DNA of 8,861 bases. Origin: Promethearchaeota archaeon (GTDB taxonomy: Archaea; Asgardarchaeota; Lokiarchaeia; Sigyniarchaeales; SOKP01). The stretch lies in contig JAUWNA010000063.1 in the NCBI GenBank assembly GCA_030612905.1, positions 1 through 8,861 of the forward strand, given 5' to 3'. A model generated the notes under the pieces. That model was not told the origin of the DNA and ran no database searches. It saw only the letters and a program-made list of their open reading frames with translations. Positions 1-6,208 of the stretch are shown here, piece by piece. Every line of letters starts with the position of its first letter. The first letter of the stretch is position 1. The translations under genes and the position numbers were made by a program.

Positions 1-68
1 CACCCAGCGTGCAGACATGATTATGCCCCAAAAGGCATAGAAATTACCGCCTAGCACGAGAGAACTTA
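1..68 (+). ncRNA. rnpB: RNase P RNA, 3' end (partial)
   Basis: This appears to be the last part of the catalytic RNA of ribonuclease P, which trims the 5' leader from pre-tRNAs; the rest lies left of the window. In the sequence, AGACATGATTATGCC (about 13-27) resembles the universal CR-IV block and the strand after it. A CCAAAA loop and GGCATAGAA follow, where TATGCC pairs with GGCATA over 6 bp. ATAGAA followed a few bases later by CGCCTAG resembles CR-V (family form ACAGAA, then GGCUUA). The order, spacing and small hairpin between the blocks match the 3' end of known RNase P RNAs as I recall them. The CR-I partner strand is outside the window, so P4 cannot be checked, and the 3' end is approximate. 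No reading frame or tRNA explains this GC-richer stretch. Confidence 0.55.
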
Positions 69-163
69 TTTGATTTTATGGAATAACCATTAAATGATAA
101 ATTTGTGTTAGTGTCTTAGGCTACAATATATGCTGATTTTATTCAGGGTATGTCAATATCGAG

Positions 164-230
164 TGAGTTAATTACTTGGAAAACCAAGTCTGGAAAATTT
201 AATTGATTCATTTCTTTTTTTCTTTATTTT
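164..230 (+). terminator. Two-part hairpin followed by T-rich tract
   Basis: An inner perfect stem ACTTGG (174-179), loop AAAA, CCAAGT (184-189) sits inside an outer stem TGAGTTAATT (164-173) with AATTGATTCA (201-210), 10 pairs including two G-T wobbles. The 11 bases 190-200 bulge on one side. A T-rich run (211-230) follows directly. It lies downstream of the RNase P RNA on the same strand, in a stretch (69-309) with no gene. It could end the RNase P transcript, since archaeal termination uses T tracts, or be the 3' end of a separate small RNA covering 69-230. I cannot tell which. Confidence 0.4.
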
Positions 231-288
231 AACTTAAAACCAAAATTAGCACGGTCAAATTCTTTTAAAAAGAATTAGTATTTACTTC

Positions 289-304
289 AAAAAGAGAAAA
301 GAAT
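289..304 (-). terminator. T-tract after Roadblock gene
   Basis: Read on the minus strand, the sequence just after the stop of the first Roadblock gene is TTCTTTTCTCTTTTTG, a pyrimidine tract of the type that ends archaeal transcripts without needing a hairpin. It closes the minus-strand gene against the plus-strand RNA on the left. Confidence 0.35.
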
Positions 305-309
305 ATTCA

Positions 310-783
310 TCACAAAAGGCTAATCGTATCTGAATTAAAGAGTTCTTTCAACTCTTTATTTATTTCTCCTTCCTCTGCTTGAATGTATCGGTTCAAAATT
401 ACTGCAATCTTAGGCGAATACTTGTTCATTATCGCTCTAACAAGCCCTATTTGAATATTTTTATCTGAAGCAACACATAACACCCCTTTACCCGCTTTTA
501 TCGAAAAAATCATCCCTTTAAAATACTCAGTGATTTGTAAGTGAATGTTTCCATAACCGAGGATGTACCCTTGTTCTTCGCCAGCGGTGAACACAGCACC
601 TCCAATTGCTCCAATTTTTTCGACGGAGATGTCGTCTTTAGAAGCCTTTAGAATGAATTTAGACTCGCTTACAATAGTTATTCCCGTGTCGTCTATGATT
701 ATGGCGTATTTTAAGCCTGGCGTACTATTTATAATTTCGACTAATATTTTTTTTAATGTACGTTCGTCCTGAGAATAACTCAA
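310..783 (-). CDS. Roadblock/LC7 domain protein
   Basis: This is a 157-residue Roadblock/LC7 (longin-like fold) protein, the family that includes MglB and dynein light chain LC7, whose members dimerise and often bind or regulate Ras-like GTPases. Residues about 8-125 form the domain: an N-terminal helix, then PGLKYAIIIDDTGITIVSES (22-41), a helix beginning at IGAIGGAVFTAGEE (57-70), then IHLQITEYFKGMIFSIKAG (80-98) and the last strand VLCVASD (101-107). An acidic helix (about 136-149) is added at the C terminus. No signal peptide or membrane segment is seen. The start is TTG: an in-frame stop lies three codons upstream, and TAGGTC sits just before it as a Shine-Dalgarno-like site. The next gene upstream on the same strand is a second, divergent Roadblock-like gene 175 bases away. 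The GTPase partner is not visible here. Confidence 0.85.
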   Translation of the reverse strand: MSYSQDERTLKKILVEIINSTPGLKYAIIIDDTGITIVSESKFILKASKDDISVEKIGAIGGAVFTAGEEQGYILGYGNIHLQITEYFKGMIFSIKAGKGVLCVASDKNIQIGLVRAIMNKYSPKIAVILNRYIQAEEGEINKELKELFNSDTISLL

Positions 784-831
784 TTGGACCTACCATTTAT
801 TTTTTTAAGCGATTTAGACATTGTCCAATGT
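783..831 (-). promoter_or_regulatory. Leader hairpin or TSS-proximal dyad of Roadblock gene
   Basis: On the minus strand, ATTGGAC (829-823) is complementary to GTCCAAT (789-783), which covers the end of the Shine-Dalgarno-like site and the first base of the TTG start. The upstream copy also lies in a local perfect dyad, ACATTG-TC-CAATGT on the plus strand (818-831), which could fold as a 5-bp hairpin with a GGAC loop. The two folds exclude each other. If the TATA-like box at 851-862 is used, transcription starts near 830, at the edge of this dyad, so it may equally be a repressor site over the start point. Confidence 0.3.
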
Positions 832-850
832 GCTTTTTTATTAAAAAGAA

Positions 851-862
851 TTTATTTAAAGT
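851..862 (-). promoter_or_regulatory. TATA-like box upstream of Roadblock gene
   Basis: Minus-strand ACTTTAAATAAA matches an archaeal TATA-like element and would place the start of transcription near 830, giving a leader of about 45 bases with a Shine-Dalgarno-like TAGGTC. A second AT-rich candidate (around 886-897) could be used instead. The whole interval is very AT-rich, which limits confidence. Confidence 0.3.
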
Positions 863-958
863 AAACTCTAATTATCCTTTTTAAGTTTATAGTATAAAAA
901 TAAAATTCTATCTATAAAAATTTAATTCACTCTAAATAGTTTTATGTTGCGCAACGGA

Positions 959-1315
959 TTAAAATAACTCTTGCGACTTAATTAAAGTTTTTAAGGGTTT
1001 TACTCTGTTTTTATTATTTTTTGATTTTTCTAACAAAATAAATAGTTTAAACTGCTTCCCTTTATCAATATCAAACTTGAGCTGAACTAAATTTGGATCG
1101 TTTAAGATATCCTTATTCTCCTTATTTTTAGAAATTGCCCATAAAGCTAGTTTATTCTCATGAATCCAAAGTCTTTTTGAGATATCCGAGCCTATGGCGA
1201 ATCCGTTATTATCAGTTATTACGCCTGCTACAAAATTTGGGAAATTTTTCTTAATTCTATGTAAGAAATAATTTACTTCAACTTGATTTATTAATCTAAT
1301 ATTCTCCTGTTTCAT
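959..1315 (-). CDS. Divergent Roadblock/LC7-like small protein
   Basis: A 118-residue protein. Its N-terminal half, an amphipathic helix (about 9-24) followed by NFPNFVAGVITDNNGFAIGSD (about 24-44), has the helix, strand, tight turn and strand pattern of Roadblock/LC7 domains. A further helix (about 51-66), a strand (VQLKFDID, about 77-84) and LFILLEKS (about 91-98) fit the rest of the fold. It is shorter and less conserved than the neighbouring Roadblock protein, has a strongly basic C terminus (KSKNNKNRVKPLKTLIKSQ) and lacks the glycine-rich central helix. The ATG start has TAGGTC and AGGT just upstream, and the same TAGGTC precedes the first Roadblock gene. The fold assignment is inference from pattern; a plain hypothetical protein remains possible. 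The two could form a heterodimer, but nothing in the sequence proves that. Confidence 0.55.
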   Translation of the reverse strand: MKQENIRLINQVEVNYFLHRIKKNFPNFVAGVITDNNGFAIGSDISKRLWIHENKLALWAISKNKENKDILNDPNLVQLKFDIDKGKQFKLFILLEKSKNNKNRVKPLKTLIKSQELF

Positions 1316-1398
1316 TATACCTGACCTATCAAAATCAAATAATTGATAGAATAAAATTGGAAAAAAAAAGTCTTAAATCAGTATATTATGAAGGTATT

Positions 1399-1411
1399 AC
1401 AAAAAAGAGAG
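1399..1411 (-). terminator. T-tract after tfb
   Basis: Minus-strand TCTCTTTTTTGT lies about 20 bases past the tfb stop. It is a plausible T-tract terminator separating tfb from the divergent Roadblock-like gene. Confidence 0.35.
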
Positions 1412-1431
1412 ATTGTTCAAAATGTTTTTTT

Positions 1432-2343
1432 TTATTTTTTCTTTAAACTAATTCCAAGATCTAAGTTTTCTATAAGTTCGGAGAAGCGATTTCGAACCGT
1501 CACCTCTGTGACTTGACTGACTTTGGCTATTCTTCTTTGAGTTCTCCTTTCTTGAGTAAGAATTGATGCGGTATAAATTGCTGCGGCGCACAATCCCGTT
1601 GGGCCGCGACCAGAGGTTAGCCCCCTTAATTCAGCCATATGGATAATTTTCTTTGCCGTTTTTTGGCAATCTGTAGATAGATCTAATTCAGATATAAATC
1701 GAGTGAGAAAATCTAATGCTTTAGTTGGGTTTAAATTTAGTTCTAATTCTCTTGAGATAAATCTAAAGGAACGACCTATTTCTTTTTTATCAACACGAGC
1801 AACTTCTGCTATCTCGTTTAATGTGCGCGGCACTTTATACATTCTACAAGCGGCATATAGACTTGCGGCAGCGACACCTTCAATGCTTCTTCCTCGAATA
1901 AGATGAGCTCCAACAGCGTCTCTATAGATTTTTGCAGAACATTCTCGAAGATTTTTCTGAAGATCAAGGTTTGAAGCCATGCGATCTAATTCACTTAAGG
2001 CAAAAGTCAAGTTTCTTTCAGTTGCATCTGATACTCTAATTCTGCTCTGCCACTTTCTCAAGCGATATATTTGACCTCTAATTTTAGCAGAAATCTCTTT
2101 ACCAAAGATATCCTTATTTTTCCAGTCTATCATAGTGCTTAAGCCCTTGTCGTGGATCATGTAAGTCATTGGAGCTCCAGTCCTTGTTCTTTTCTTTTTT
2201 TGATCTGCATCAAAAGCACGCCATTCAGGACCCTGATCTATATGCTTTTCTGAGTGTACTAAGCCACATTCTTGACAAACTAATAGTCCTCTATTTTCGT
2301 CAAATAGAATATTTTTACCGCATTCACTACAATTAACATCCAA
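1432..2343 (-). CDS. tfb: Transcription initiation factor B (TFB/TFIIB)
   Basis: This is the archaeal homologue of TFIIB. It binds the TBP-TATA complex, reads the BRE and places RNA polymerase at the start site. Of 303 residues, the zinc ribbon comes first (C5, C8, C23, C26), then PEWRAFD (39-45). The B-reader/linker region follows, with RTGAPMTYMIHDKGLSTMID (54-73), close to the family consensus. Two cyclin folds cover about 108-198 and 202-298. The C-terminal helix-turn-helix that contacts the BRE includes TQRRIAKVSQVTEVTVRNRF (268-287). Length and all key elements are normal. The start is TTG: upstream codons run to a stop at 2389-2391 without an ATG or GTG, and the zinc ribbon begins four residues in, so little can be missing. 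A TATA-like TATTTTATA lies at 2435-2427. It follows gar1 after 92 bases, a pair often adjacent in archaea. Confidence 0.97.
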   Translation of the reverse strand: MDVNCSECGKNILFDENRGLLVCQECGLVHSEKHIDQGPEWRAFDADQKKKRTRTGAPMTYMIHDKGLSTMIDWKNKDIFGKEISAKIRGQIYRLRKWQSRIRVSDATERNLTFALSELDRMASNLDLQKNLRECSAKIYRDAVGAHLIRGRSIEGVAAASLYAACRMYKVPRTLNEIAEVARVDKKEIGRSFRFISRELELNLNPTKALDFLTRFISELDLSTDCQKTAKKIIHMAELRGLTSGRGPTGLCAAAIYTASILTQERRTQRRIAKVSQVTEVTVRNRFSELIENLDLGISLKKK

Positions 2344-2426
2344 ACCATTTGCTTCGGATACTTTGCTTTGGTTCCAACTTGAAATAATTTACACCTTTTT
2401 AGATATTTCTTTTTTTAAAAAACTAA

Positions 2427-2435
2427 TATAAAATA
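2427..2435 (-). promoter_or_regulatory. TATA-like box upstream of tfb
   Basis: Minus-strand TATTTTATA touches the end of the gar1 reading frame and would start transcription near 2405, giving tfb its own promoter besides read-through from gar1. The surrounding AT richness makes this tentative. Confidence 0.3.
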
Positions 2436-2684
2436 CTAATGTAATTTAGCGTAGATAGTATCATTTGGACTAAATTTTTTGTTAGGTAACATATTTATAG
2501 AAATAAACGGCAAATCTATAGGACCAAAAATTTCTTTAATATAGCCTATTTCTTCATATTTCTCCGTATAAACAGGTTTATGAAAAATTTCTTCGAGGTT
2601 TTTATCCCACCTCTTAGCCCTAAAAATGTGATGTTTTTTAGAATTTCCGAGATAAAATAGATTTAGCTTAATATATTTTTGCAA
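2436..2684 (-). CDS. gar1: H/ACA RNA-protein complex protein Gar1
   Basis: Gar1 is part of the archaeal H/ACA ribonucleoprotein with Cbf5, Nop10 and L7Ae. It helps guide-directed conversion of uridine to pseudouridine in rRNA by binding Cbf5 and promoting substrate turnover. The 82 residues form a small beta-barrel. The clearest family signature is GYIKEIFGPIDLPFISI (47-63), matching the Gar1 pattern of G-x-x-x-(D/E)-hydrophobic-FGP-hydrophobic-x-x-P-hydrophobic-hydrophobic-S. HIFRAKRW (19-26) and PVYTEKYEEIG (37-47) match the earlier strands, and NDTIYAK (74-80) the last. It is a minimal archaeal form without the RGG tails of eukaryotic Gar1. The start is TTG: the only in-frame option before a stop at 2694-2696, with TTAGGG about 7 bases upstream. 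The neighbouring tfb, a common partner, supports the call. Confidence 0.9.
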   Translation of the reverse strand: MQKYIKLNLFYLGNSKKHHIFRAKRWDKNLEEIFHKPVYTEKYEEIGYIKEIFGPIDLPFISINMLPNKKFSPNDTIYAKLH

Positions 2685-2735
2685 ACGACGACCCTAACTA
2701 TTATTTAAAATATAGAATAGAAAATTGATAAATAA

Positions 2736-2745
2736 TATTTAAATA
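2736..2745 (-). promoter_or_regulatory. TATA-like box upstream of gar1
   Basis: TATTTAAATA reads the same on both strands and lies about 52-61 bases before the gar1 start, which would give a leader of about 30 bases. A weak hairpin, CCCTTT (2748-2753) with AAAGGG (2760-2765), lies beside it. The rest of the 265-base gap between gar1 and raSEA (2685-2949) is AT-rich with no reading frame or RNA that I recognise. Confidence 0.35.
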
Positions 2746-2863
2746 TACCCTTTATTTAAAAAGGGCTTACAAAAATGATTAATTTATACCAAATGTGCGT
2801 TATTTTAAAAATCTTAATAAGCGGGAAATGAGTGGGATAGATAAATAAATTATTAATTTTCGA

Positions 2864-2880
2864 CAAAAATACAAAAATTC
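2864..2880 (-). terminator. T-tracts downstream of raSEA
   Basis: On the minus strand this reads as two T-runs, TTTTTG and TTTTTGTCG, about 70-85 bases past the raSEA stop. No stable hairpin precedes them. They are a plausible end for the arcS-raSEA transcript. Confidence 0.25.
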
Positions 2881-2949
2881 TGTGTGTTTTTGATTTCTTT
2901 CAAAAGTGAGTTGAAGAATTTCTTTTAATTGTCATCTTAATTGTATTAA

Positions 2950-4053
2950 TTAAATGAAATTTTTCTGCAACTGATATTTTATCAGACAATCACACGAGTA
3001 GCTATCGTCTTTTTTTATTAAATGACTAATATTTTGGGTTACTACAAATTCTCTGAGAGAGTTTATCATAAATTCGTTGCAATCTCTTTTTAAACAATTG
3101 TGAATTCCTCTTTTCGTGCCAGCCCCAGAGGGAGACGATATAATTCTAACTGAATCCAAGATAGAATTGTCTTTACAAGCTTTAATTATACATTTAAAAA
3201 GAGAATAGAACCAAGGTGACCTATATCGGTTTTGAAACCATAAATATTCCACTAACGAGCCTTTTTGAATGTTGAGAGGGTTGATTGAAATAGTATTAAC
3301 CTTTAATTTAGCTAATTTTTGAATAGAACTAGCACAATCATCTATTGCTGTTTGTTCATTTAGGAAGGGTGGTTTAAACAATAAATACACTCTTACACCT
3401 GCATTATTATCCTTACAAATTTGGACTGCGTTTAAAAAATCTTCGAATTTTAGGCCTTTATTTACGTATATATTTCTAATATAGTCATTTACCGTTTCCA
3501 AACCTATTGCTACTTCGATGTACTTATTTTTTAAAATGCTTTTCATTTTTTTAAGCTTCTTACGAGTTATATAATCAACTCGAGATTCTACAACGATTTC
3601 TTTTATTTTAGGGACTTCAGCGATTCTATTATATATATGTTCACGAACATCTGCAGATATTTCGTCGTCATCGAAAAAGCTTCCAGAATTAAAGATCTTT
3701 AGGATGAAATCATCTTTATCGGTAGAAATTTCCTTGATTTTTTTTTCTAAGGCGTAATCAAATTGGTTGATAATATGAATATGGTTAATTTCTACAATGG
3801 TAGAATCTTGAATATATCCACACATGGAACACCCTCCAGTTTCACCTAGTGCCCAACTACATCCCTTTGTTCTTAATATAATCGTGAACTCCTTTCCTTT
3901 TTCTTTGAGCAAACGAGCTTCTTTTATCCAAAAACTTACTGGTTTATCTAATCGTTCGTCTTCAAATTTTGACTTTTTTCTTATAGCTTTAGATCTAAGT
4001 GCTTTGATTTTTTCAACGAGGAAATTATTTTCATTTAATTTTTTCGTAGACAT
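2950..4053 (-). CDS. raSEA: Archaeosine biosynthesis radical SAM protein RaSEA
   Basis: RaSEA is the radical SAM partner of ArcS. It converts the lysine-preQ0 adduct at position 15 of archaeal tRNA into archaeosine. The 367-residue protein (from ATG at 4053) carries the Fe-S cysteines in the family spacing C-x9-C-x2-C: RTKGC (C65), then GGCSMCGY (C75, C78). Other radical SAM barrel marks are FNSGSFFD (121-128), VVESR (154-158), IGLET (183-187) and VYLLFKPPF (222-230). Four more cysteines near the C terminus, HNC-x4-C (C320, C325) and SCDC (C354, C356), could hold a metal. I chose ATG 4053 over TTG 4098 because AGGT lies 10 bases before the ATG and the 15 extra residues are not family-like. 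The start lies inside the arcS reading frame (23-base overlap), which suggests coupled translation. Confidence 0.93.
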   Translation of the reverse strand: MSTKKLNENNFLVEKIKALRSKAIRKKSKFEDERLDKPVSFWIKEARLLKEKGKEFTIILRTKGCSWALGETGGCSMCGYIQDSTIVEINHIHIINQFDYALEKKIKEISTDKDDFILKIFNSGSFFDDDEISADVREHIYNRIAEVPKIKEIVVESRVDYITRKKLKKMKSILKNKYIEVAIGLETVNDYIRNIYVNKGLKFEDFLNAVQICKDNNAGVRVYLLFKPPFLNEQTAIDDCASSIQKLAKLKVNTISINPLNIQKGSLVEYLWFQNRYRSPWFYSLFKCIIKACKDNSILDSVRIISSPSGAGTKRGIHNCLKRDCNEFMINSLREFVVTQNISHLIKKDDSYSCDCLIKYQLQKNFI

Positions 4054-6112
4054 TTGCAATTTTACCTGTTTTTGAATTATTAATATAATTTGAACCAACT
4101 TCTAGGTTCCCTAATCCAATTAAATTCTTTTTGTCTTTATCGAAAATAAGAGTAAAATCTTTTGGAACGAGATTTGGACTATAACTTATTATCCCAGGAC
4201 GAAATAAGGTGTTACCCTTAATTTTTTGTCCATCAAAAACCATAAAATTCGTTTTTTCATTTAAAGGTAATAGTTTATTCGCTCCTGAAAGATTTAATTC
4301 AATTTGTCCCGTTTTAAAATTGAATTTTCCAAGATTCTGTTTATTTGTCAAGTCAAATATTTCTATTTGGTGCCTTCTTTCATCTTTTCTAGTCCTAATT
4401 CCATTAGAACATATTTTTTCTCCAGAACCTTTTCCAAATTGATAATCCAATATTTTAATGAATTTACGAGTCCAACTTTTTGAGAAACTTTTATTTTTTG
4501 GAATAGGTTTTAGTGGTTTAAACGAATCTTTTAGGTCCCTAATGCTATTTTCTAAAGATTTTAAGGATTCAATGGTCGTTAGATTGCTTTTAACTTCCGT
4601 GAAGTAAAATTCATTCTTTAGTTTTAATCGAGCGCTATCGATAATTTTTAAATATCCCGGTTCTTTTAAAAAACATATAATAGGAATGTCCTTATCATAT
4701 TTTTCCAATAGCTTAATTAACATATTTGAAGCAATTGTTATTTCTTCATTATCCCAATCCCCAGTTACCGAAATGTCATATGAATTTACGGGGTATATAT
4801 TTTCAAGTTGTCTAGGAATAGCCCCTAAAGGAGAAGTTAAAATTATTTCCTGAAAATCAGGAAAATCGCGAAATTTTCTAATTATGCTATAAAATTTCTT
4901 GTGAGATTTTGACTCGGAGTACGGTTTCTTTGCCGAGCAAGGAAGTATGATAATCAGTTTTGTCCATGATTCTGGCGTAAAACATTTCAATAATCTCTCC
5001 CGAAATTCTTGGAAATCGGGTCTATAATATGAGGATGGACCAAAACACTTAATAATTTTGTTCGCTTGAGTTATCGGAGTTTCAAGTTTCATCGCGTTAA
5101 AGTACTGTTTATCTAAGACTTTTAACATAGATATTATGTTCATGTCGTCAAACGAGGATTTTTCGACAAAACCTCGAAAATCCTCCATTCGCAAATACAA
5201 CTTTATTTTATTCATGTATGTATAAGCTGATATAATATTATGAAGCGTTAATTGTTCTATTTTTTCGGCGGAATATTTGTTTTCTAGGATATGTTTTAAT
5301 TTCCTTTTGCAAATAGAACACGGACAGGGTAAATATTTTAATTTATAAATGGGAAGTAAATGTTCTATAGTATCGTAGAAATTTTCAGAAGATAAATATA
5401 ATAGATAGGAACAATCAATTAAATCTACTCCTAAATAGACTAAAATTGGATAAAATTTTGGAATAATTCTACCTGAAGCCATTAAGACTAAATTATTGTC
5501 GAGTTCCTGCTTAATTTGGAAAATTACATCTAAAATATTTCTATATTTACTAAATACGTCAAATAGATCGACTAAATTTAATATTCTAACGTTAATGTTA
5601 TTCTTAATTAAAGGAAGATACAGATCAAATAATTCGGGATACTCAAAAATCTTAATAGATAAACCAAAATCTAAATTCTGATATTGATTTAAGATTTGAT
5701 TGGCATCGGTTATAAAATTGATAATTTCGTTTTTAGCAAATTCCTTACTTATGGTAGTTGTAGGAATATTAAAAGGAATTAAAGGAACAATATTATCCTC
5801 TGAAAATATATCAATATTATTAGCTAAAATTTCTTTAAATTTTTCCATTGAACCATTGTGCTTATAGATAAAGCCGGTATGTTTAAATTTTTCTCGTAAA
5901 AATCCAATTTTCAAGTAGAATTCTTTTAAGATCAAAAATACCTCGTGGTCTTCAAATTCCTCAAGAAAACTTATATGATTTATTAAGCTTTTCTTCATCG
6001 GAACGAGGATATTAGGTGTCGATATAAACCTTTTAGATTCCTTTGAACAAATAATTCTTCCTACTCTAGAAAATCCTATCCCTTTAGTTATTAATTCAAA
6101 AAAATAATTCAT
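4031..6112 (-). CDS. arcS: Archaeosine synthase ArcS (TGT-like, PUA)
   Basis: ArcS attaches lysine to preQ0 at position 15 in the D-arm of tRNA; RaSEA then makes archaeosine, a tRNA-stabilising base. The 693-residue product (from ATG 6112) has an N-terminal TGT-like domain that keeps the zinc motif CPCSIC (C263, C265, C268) with H291, and VDLIDCSYL (about 229-237), which aligns with the TGT region of the nucleophilic Asp. The ArcS core holds PCSAKKPYSESKSH (391-404), SPLGAIPRQLENIYP (427-441) and YDISVTGDWDNEE (445-457). The C terminus is a tRNA-binding PUA module, FGKGSGEKI (559-567) to GNTLFRPGIIS (633-643) and the end. I chose ATG 6112 over TTG 6121 because a TATA-like box lies about 35 bases upstream and MNYFFELITKG fits the TGT N terminus. 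It overlaps raSEA by 23 bases. The enzyme that inserts preQ0, arcTGT, is not in this window. Confidence 0.95.
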   Translation of the reverse strand: MNYFFELITKGIGFSRVGRIICSKESKRFISTPNILVPMKKSLINHISFLEEFEDHEVFLILKEFYLKIGFLREKFKHTGFIYKHNGSMEKFKEILANNIDIFSEDNIVPLIPFNIPTTTISKEFAKNEIINFITDANQILNQYQNLDFGLSIKIFEYPELFDLYLPLIKNNINVRILNLVDLFDVFSKYRNILDVIFQIKQELDNNLVLMASGRIIPKFYPILVYLGVDLIDCSYLLYLSSENFYDTIEHLLPIYKLKYLPCPCSICKRKLKHILENKYSAEKIEQLTLHNIISAYTYMNKIKLYLRMEDFRGFVEKSSFDDMNIISMLKVLDKQYFNAMKLETPITQANKIIKCFGPSSYYRPDFQEFRERLLKCFTPESWTKLIIILPCSAKKPYSESKSHKKFYSIIRKFRDFPDFQEIILTSPLGAIPRQLENIYPVNSYDISVTGDWDNEEITIASNMLIKLLEKYDKDIPIICFLKEPGYLKIIDSARLKLKNEFYFTEVKSNLTTIESLKSLENSIRDLKDSFKPLKPIPKNKSFSKSWTRKFIKILDYQFGKGSGEKICSNGIRTRKDERRHQIEIFDLTNKQNLGKFNFKTGQIELNLSGANKLLPLNEKTNFMVFDGQKIKGNTLFRPGIISYSPNLVPKDFTLIFDKDKKNLIGLGNLEVGSNYINNSKTGKIANVYEKIK

Positions 6113-6141
6113 GTTTTTCAATTAAAGATATCATTCAAAGG

Positions 6142-6160
6142 TATTTAAATTAATTTTTTT
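6142..6160 (-). promoter_or_regulatory. BRE/TATA-like promoter of arcS
   Basis: Minus-strand AAAAAAATTAATTTAAATA joins an A-rich BRE-like stretch to TAATTTAAATA (6152-6142). The box is centred about 35 bases before the arcS ATG, so the transcript would be leaderless or nearly so. That agrees with the lack of a Shine-Dalgarno site before this start. It probably drives arcS and raSEA together. Confidence 0.45.
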
Positions 6161-6208
6161 CTACTTATTAAAAGTTCAAGCCACATAATAAGAAGTATCA
6201 AATTAAAA

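Noticed and set aside
50..64. Resemblance of TAGCACGAGAGAAC to the sarcin-ricin loop of 23S rRNA
   Set aside because: The invariant AGTACGAGAGGAAC is not matched exactly, and the flanking bases do not fit 23S rRNA; the RNase P reading explains the block better.
94..136. Possible C/D box small RNA (ATGATAA ... CTGA)
   Set aside because: The C box has a mismatch, no D' or C' boxes are seen between, and such short motifs are expected by chance in AT-rich DNA.
2748..2765. Hairpin CCCTTT/AAAGGG as terminator of raSEA
   Set aside because: It lies about 190 bases past the stop, beside the gar1 TATA-like box, and is short; it is noted only as part of the promoter region.
2776..2832. Short plus-strand ORF of about 18 codons in the raSEA-gar1 gap
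   Set aside because: It is very short, has no ribosome binding site, and has no recognisable sequence.
3824..4442. Plus-strand reading frames opposite raSEA and arcS
   Set aside because: These are antisense frames of well-supported genes, with compositions typical of shadow frames.
6164..6192. Inverted repeat CTTATTA/TAATAAG between the Lrp gene and arcS
   Set aside because: Seven AT-rich bases with a 15-base spacer are expected by chance here, and no T-run follows on the minus strand to support a terminator.
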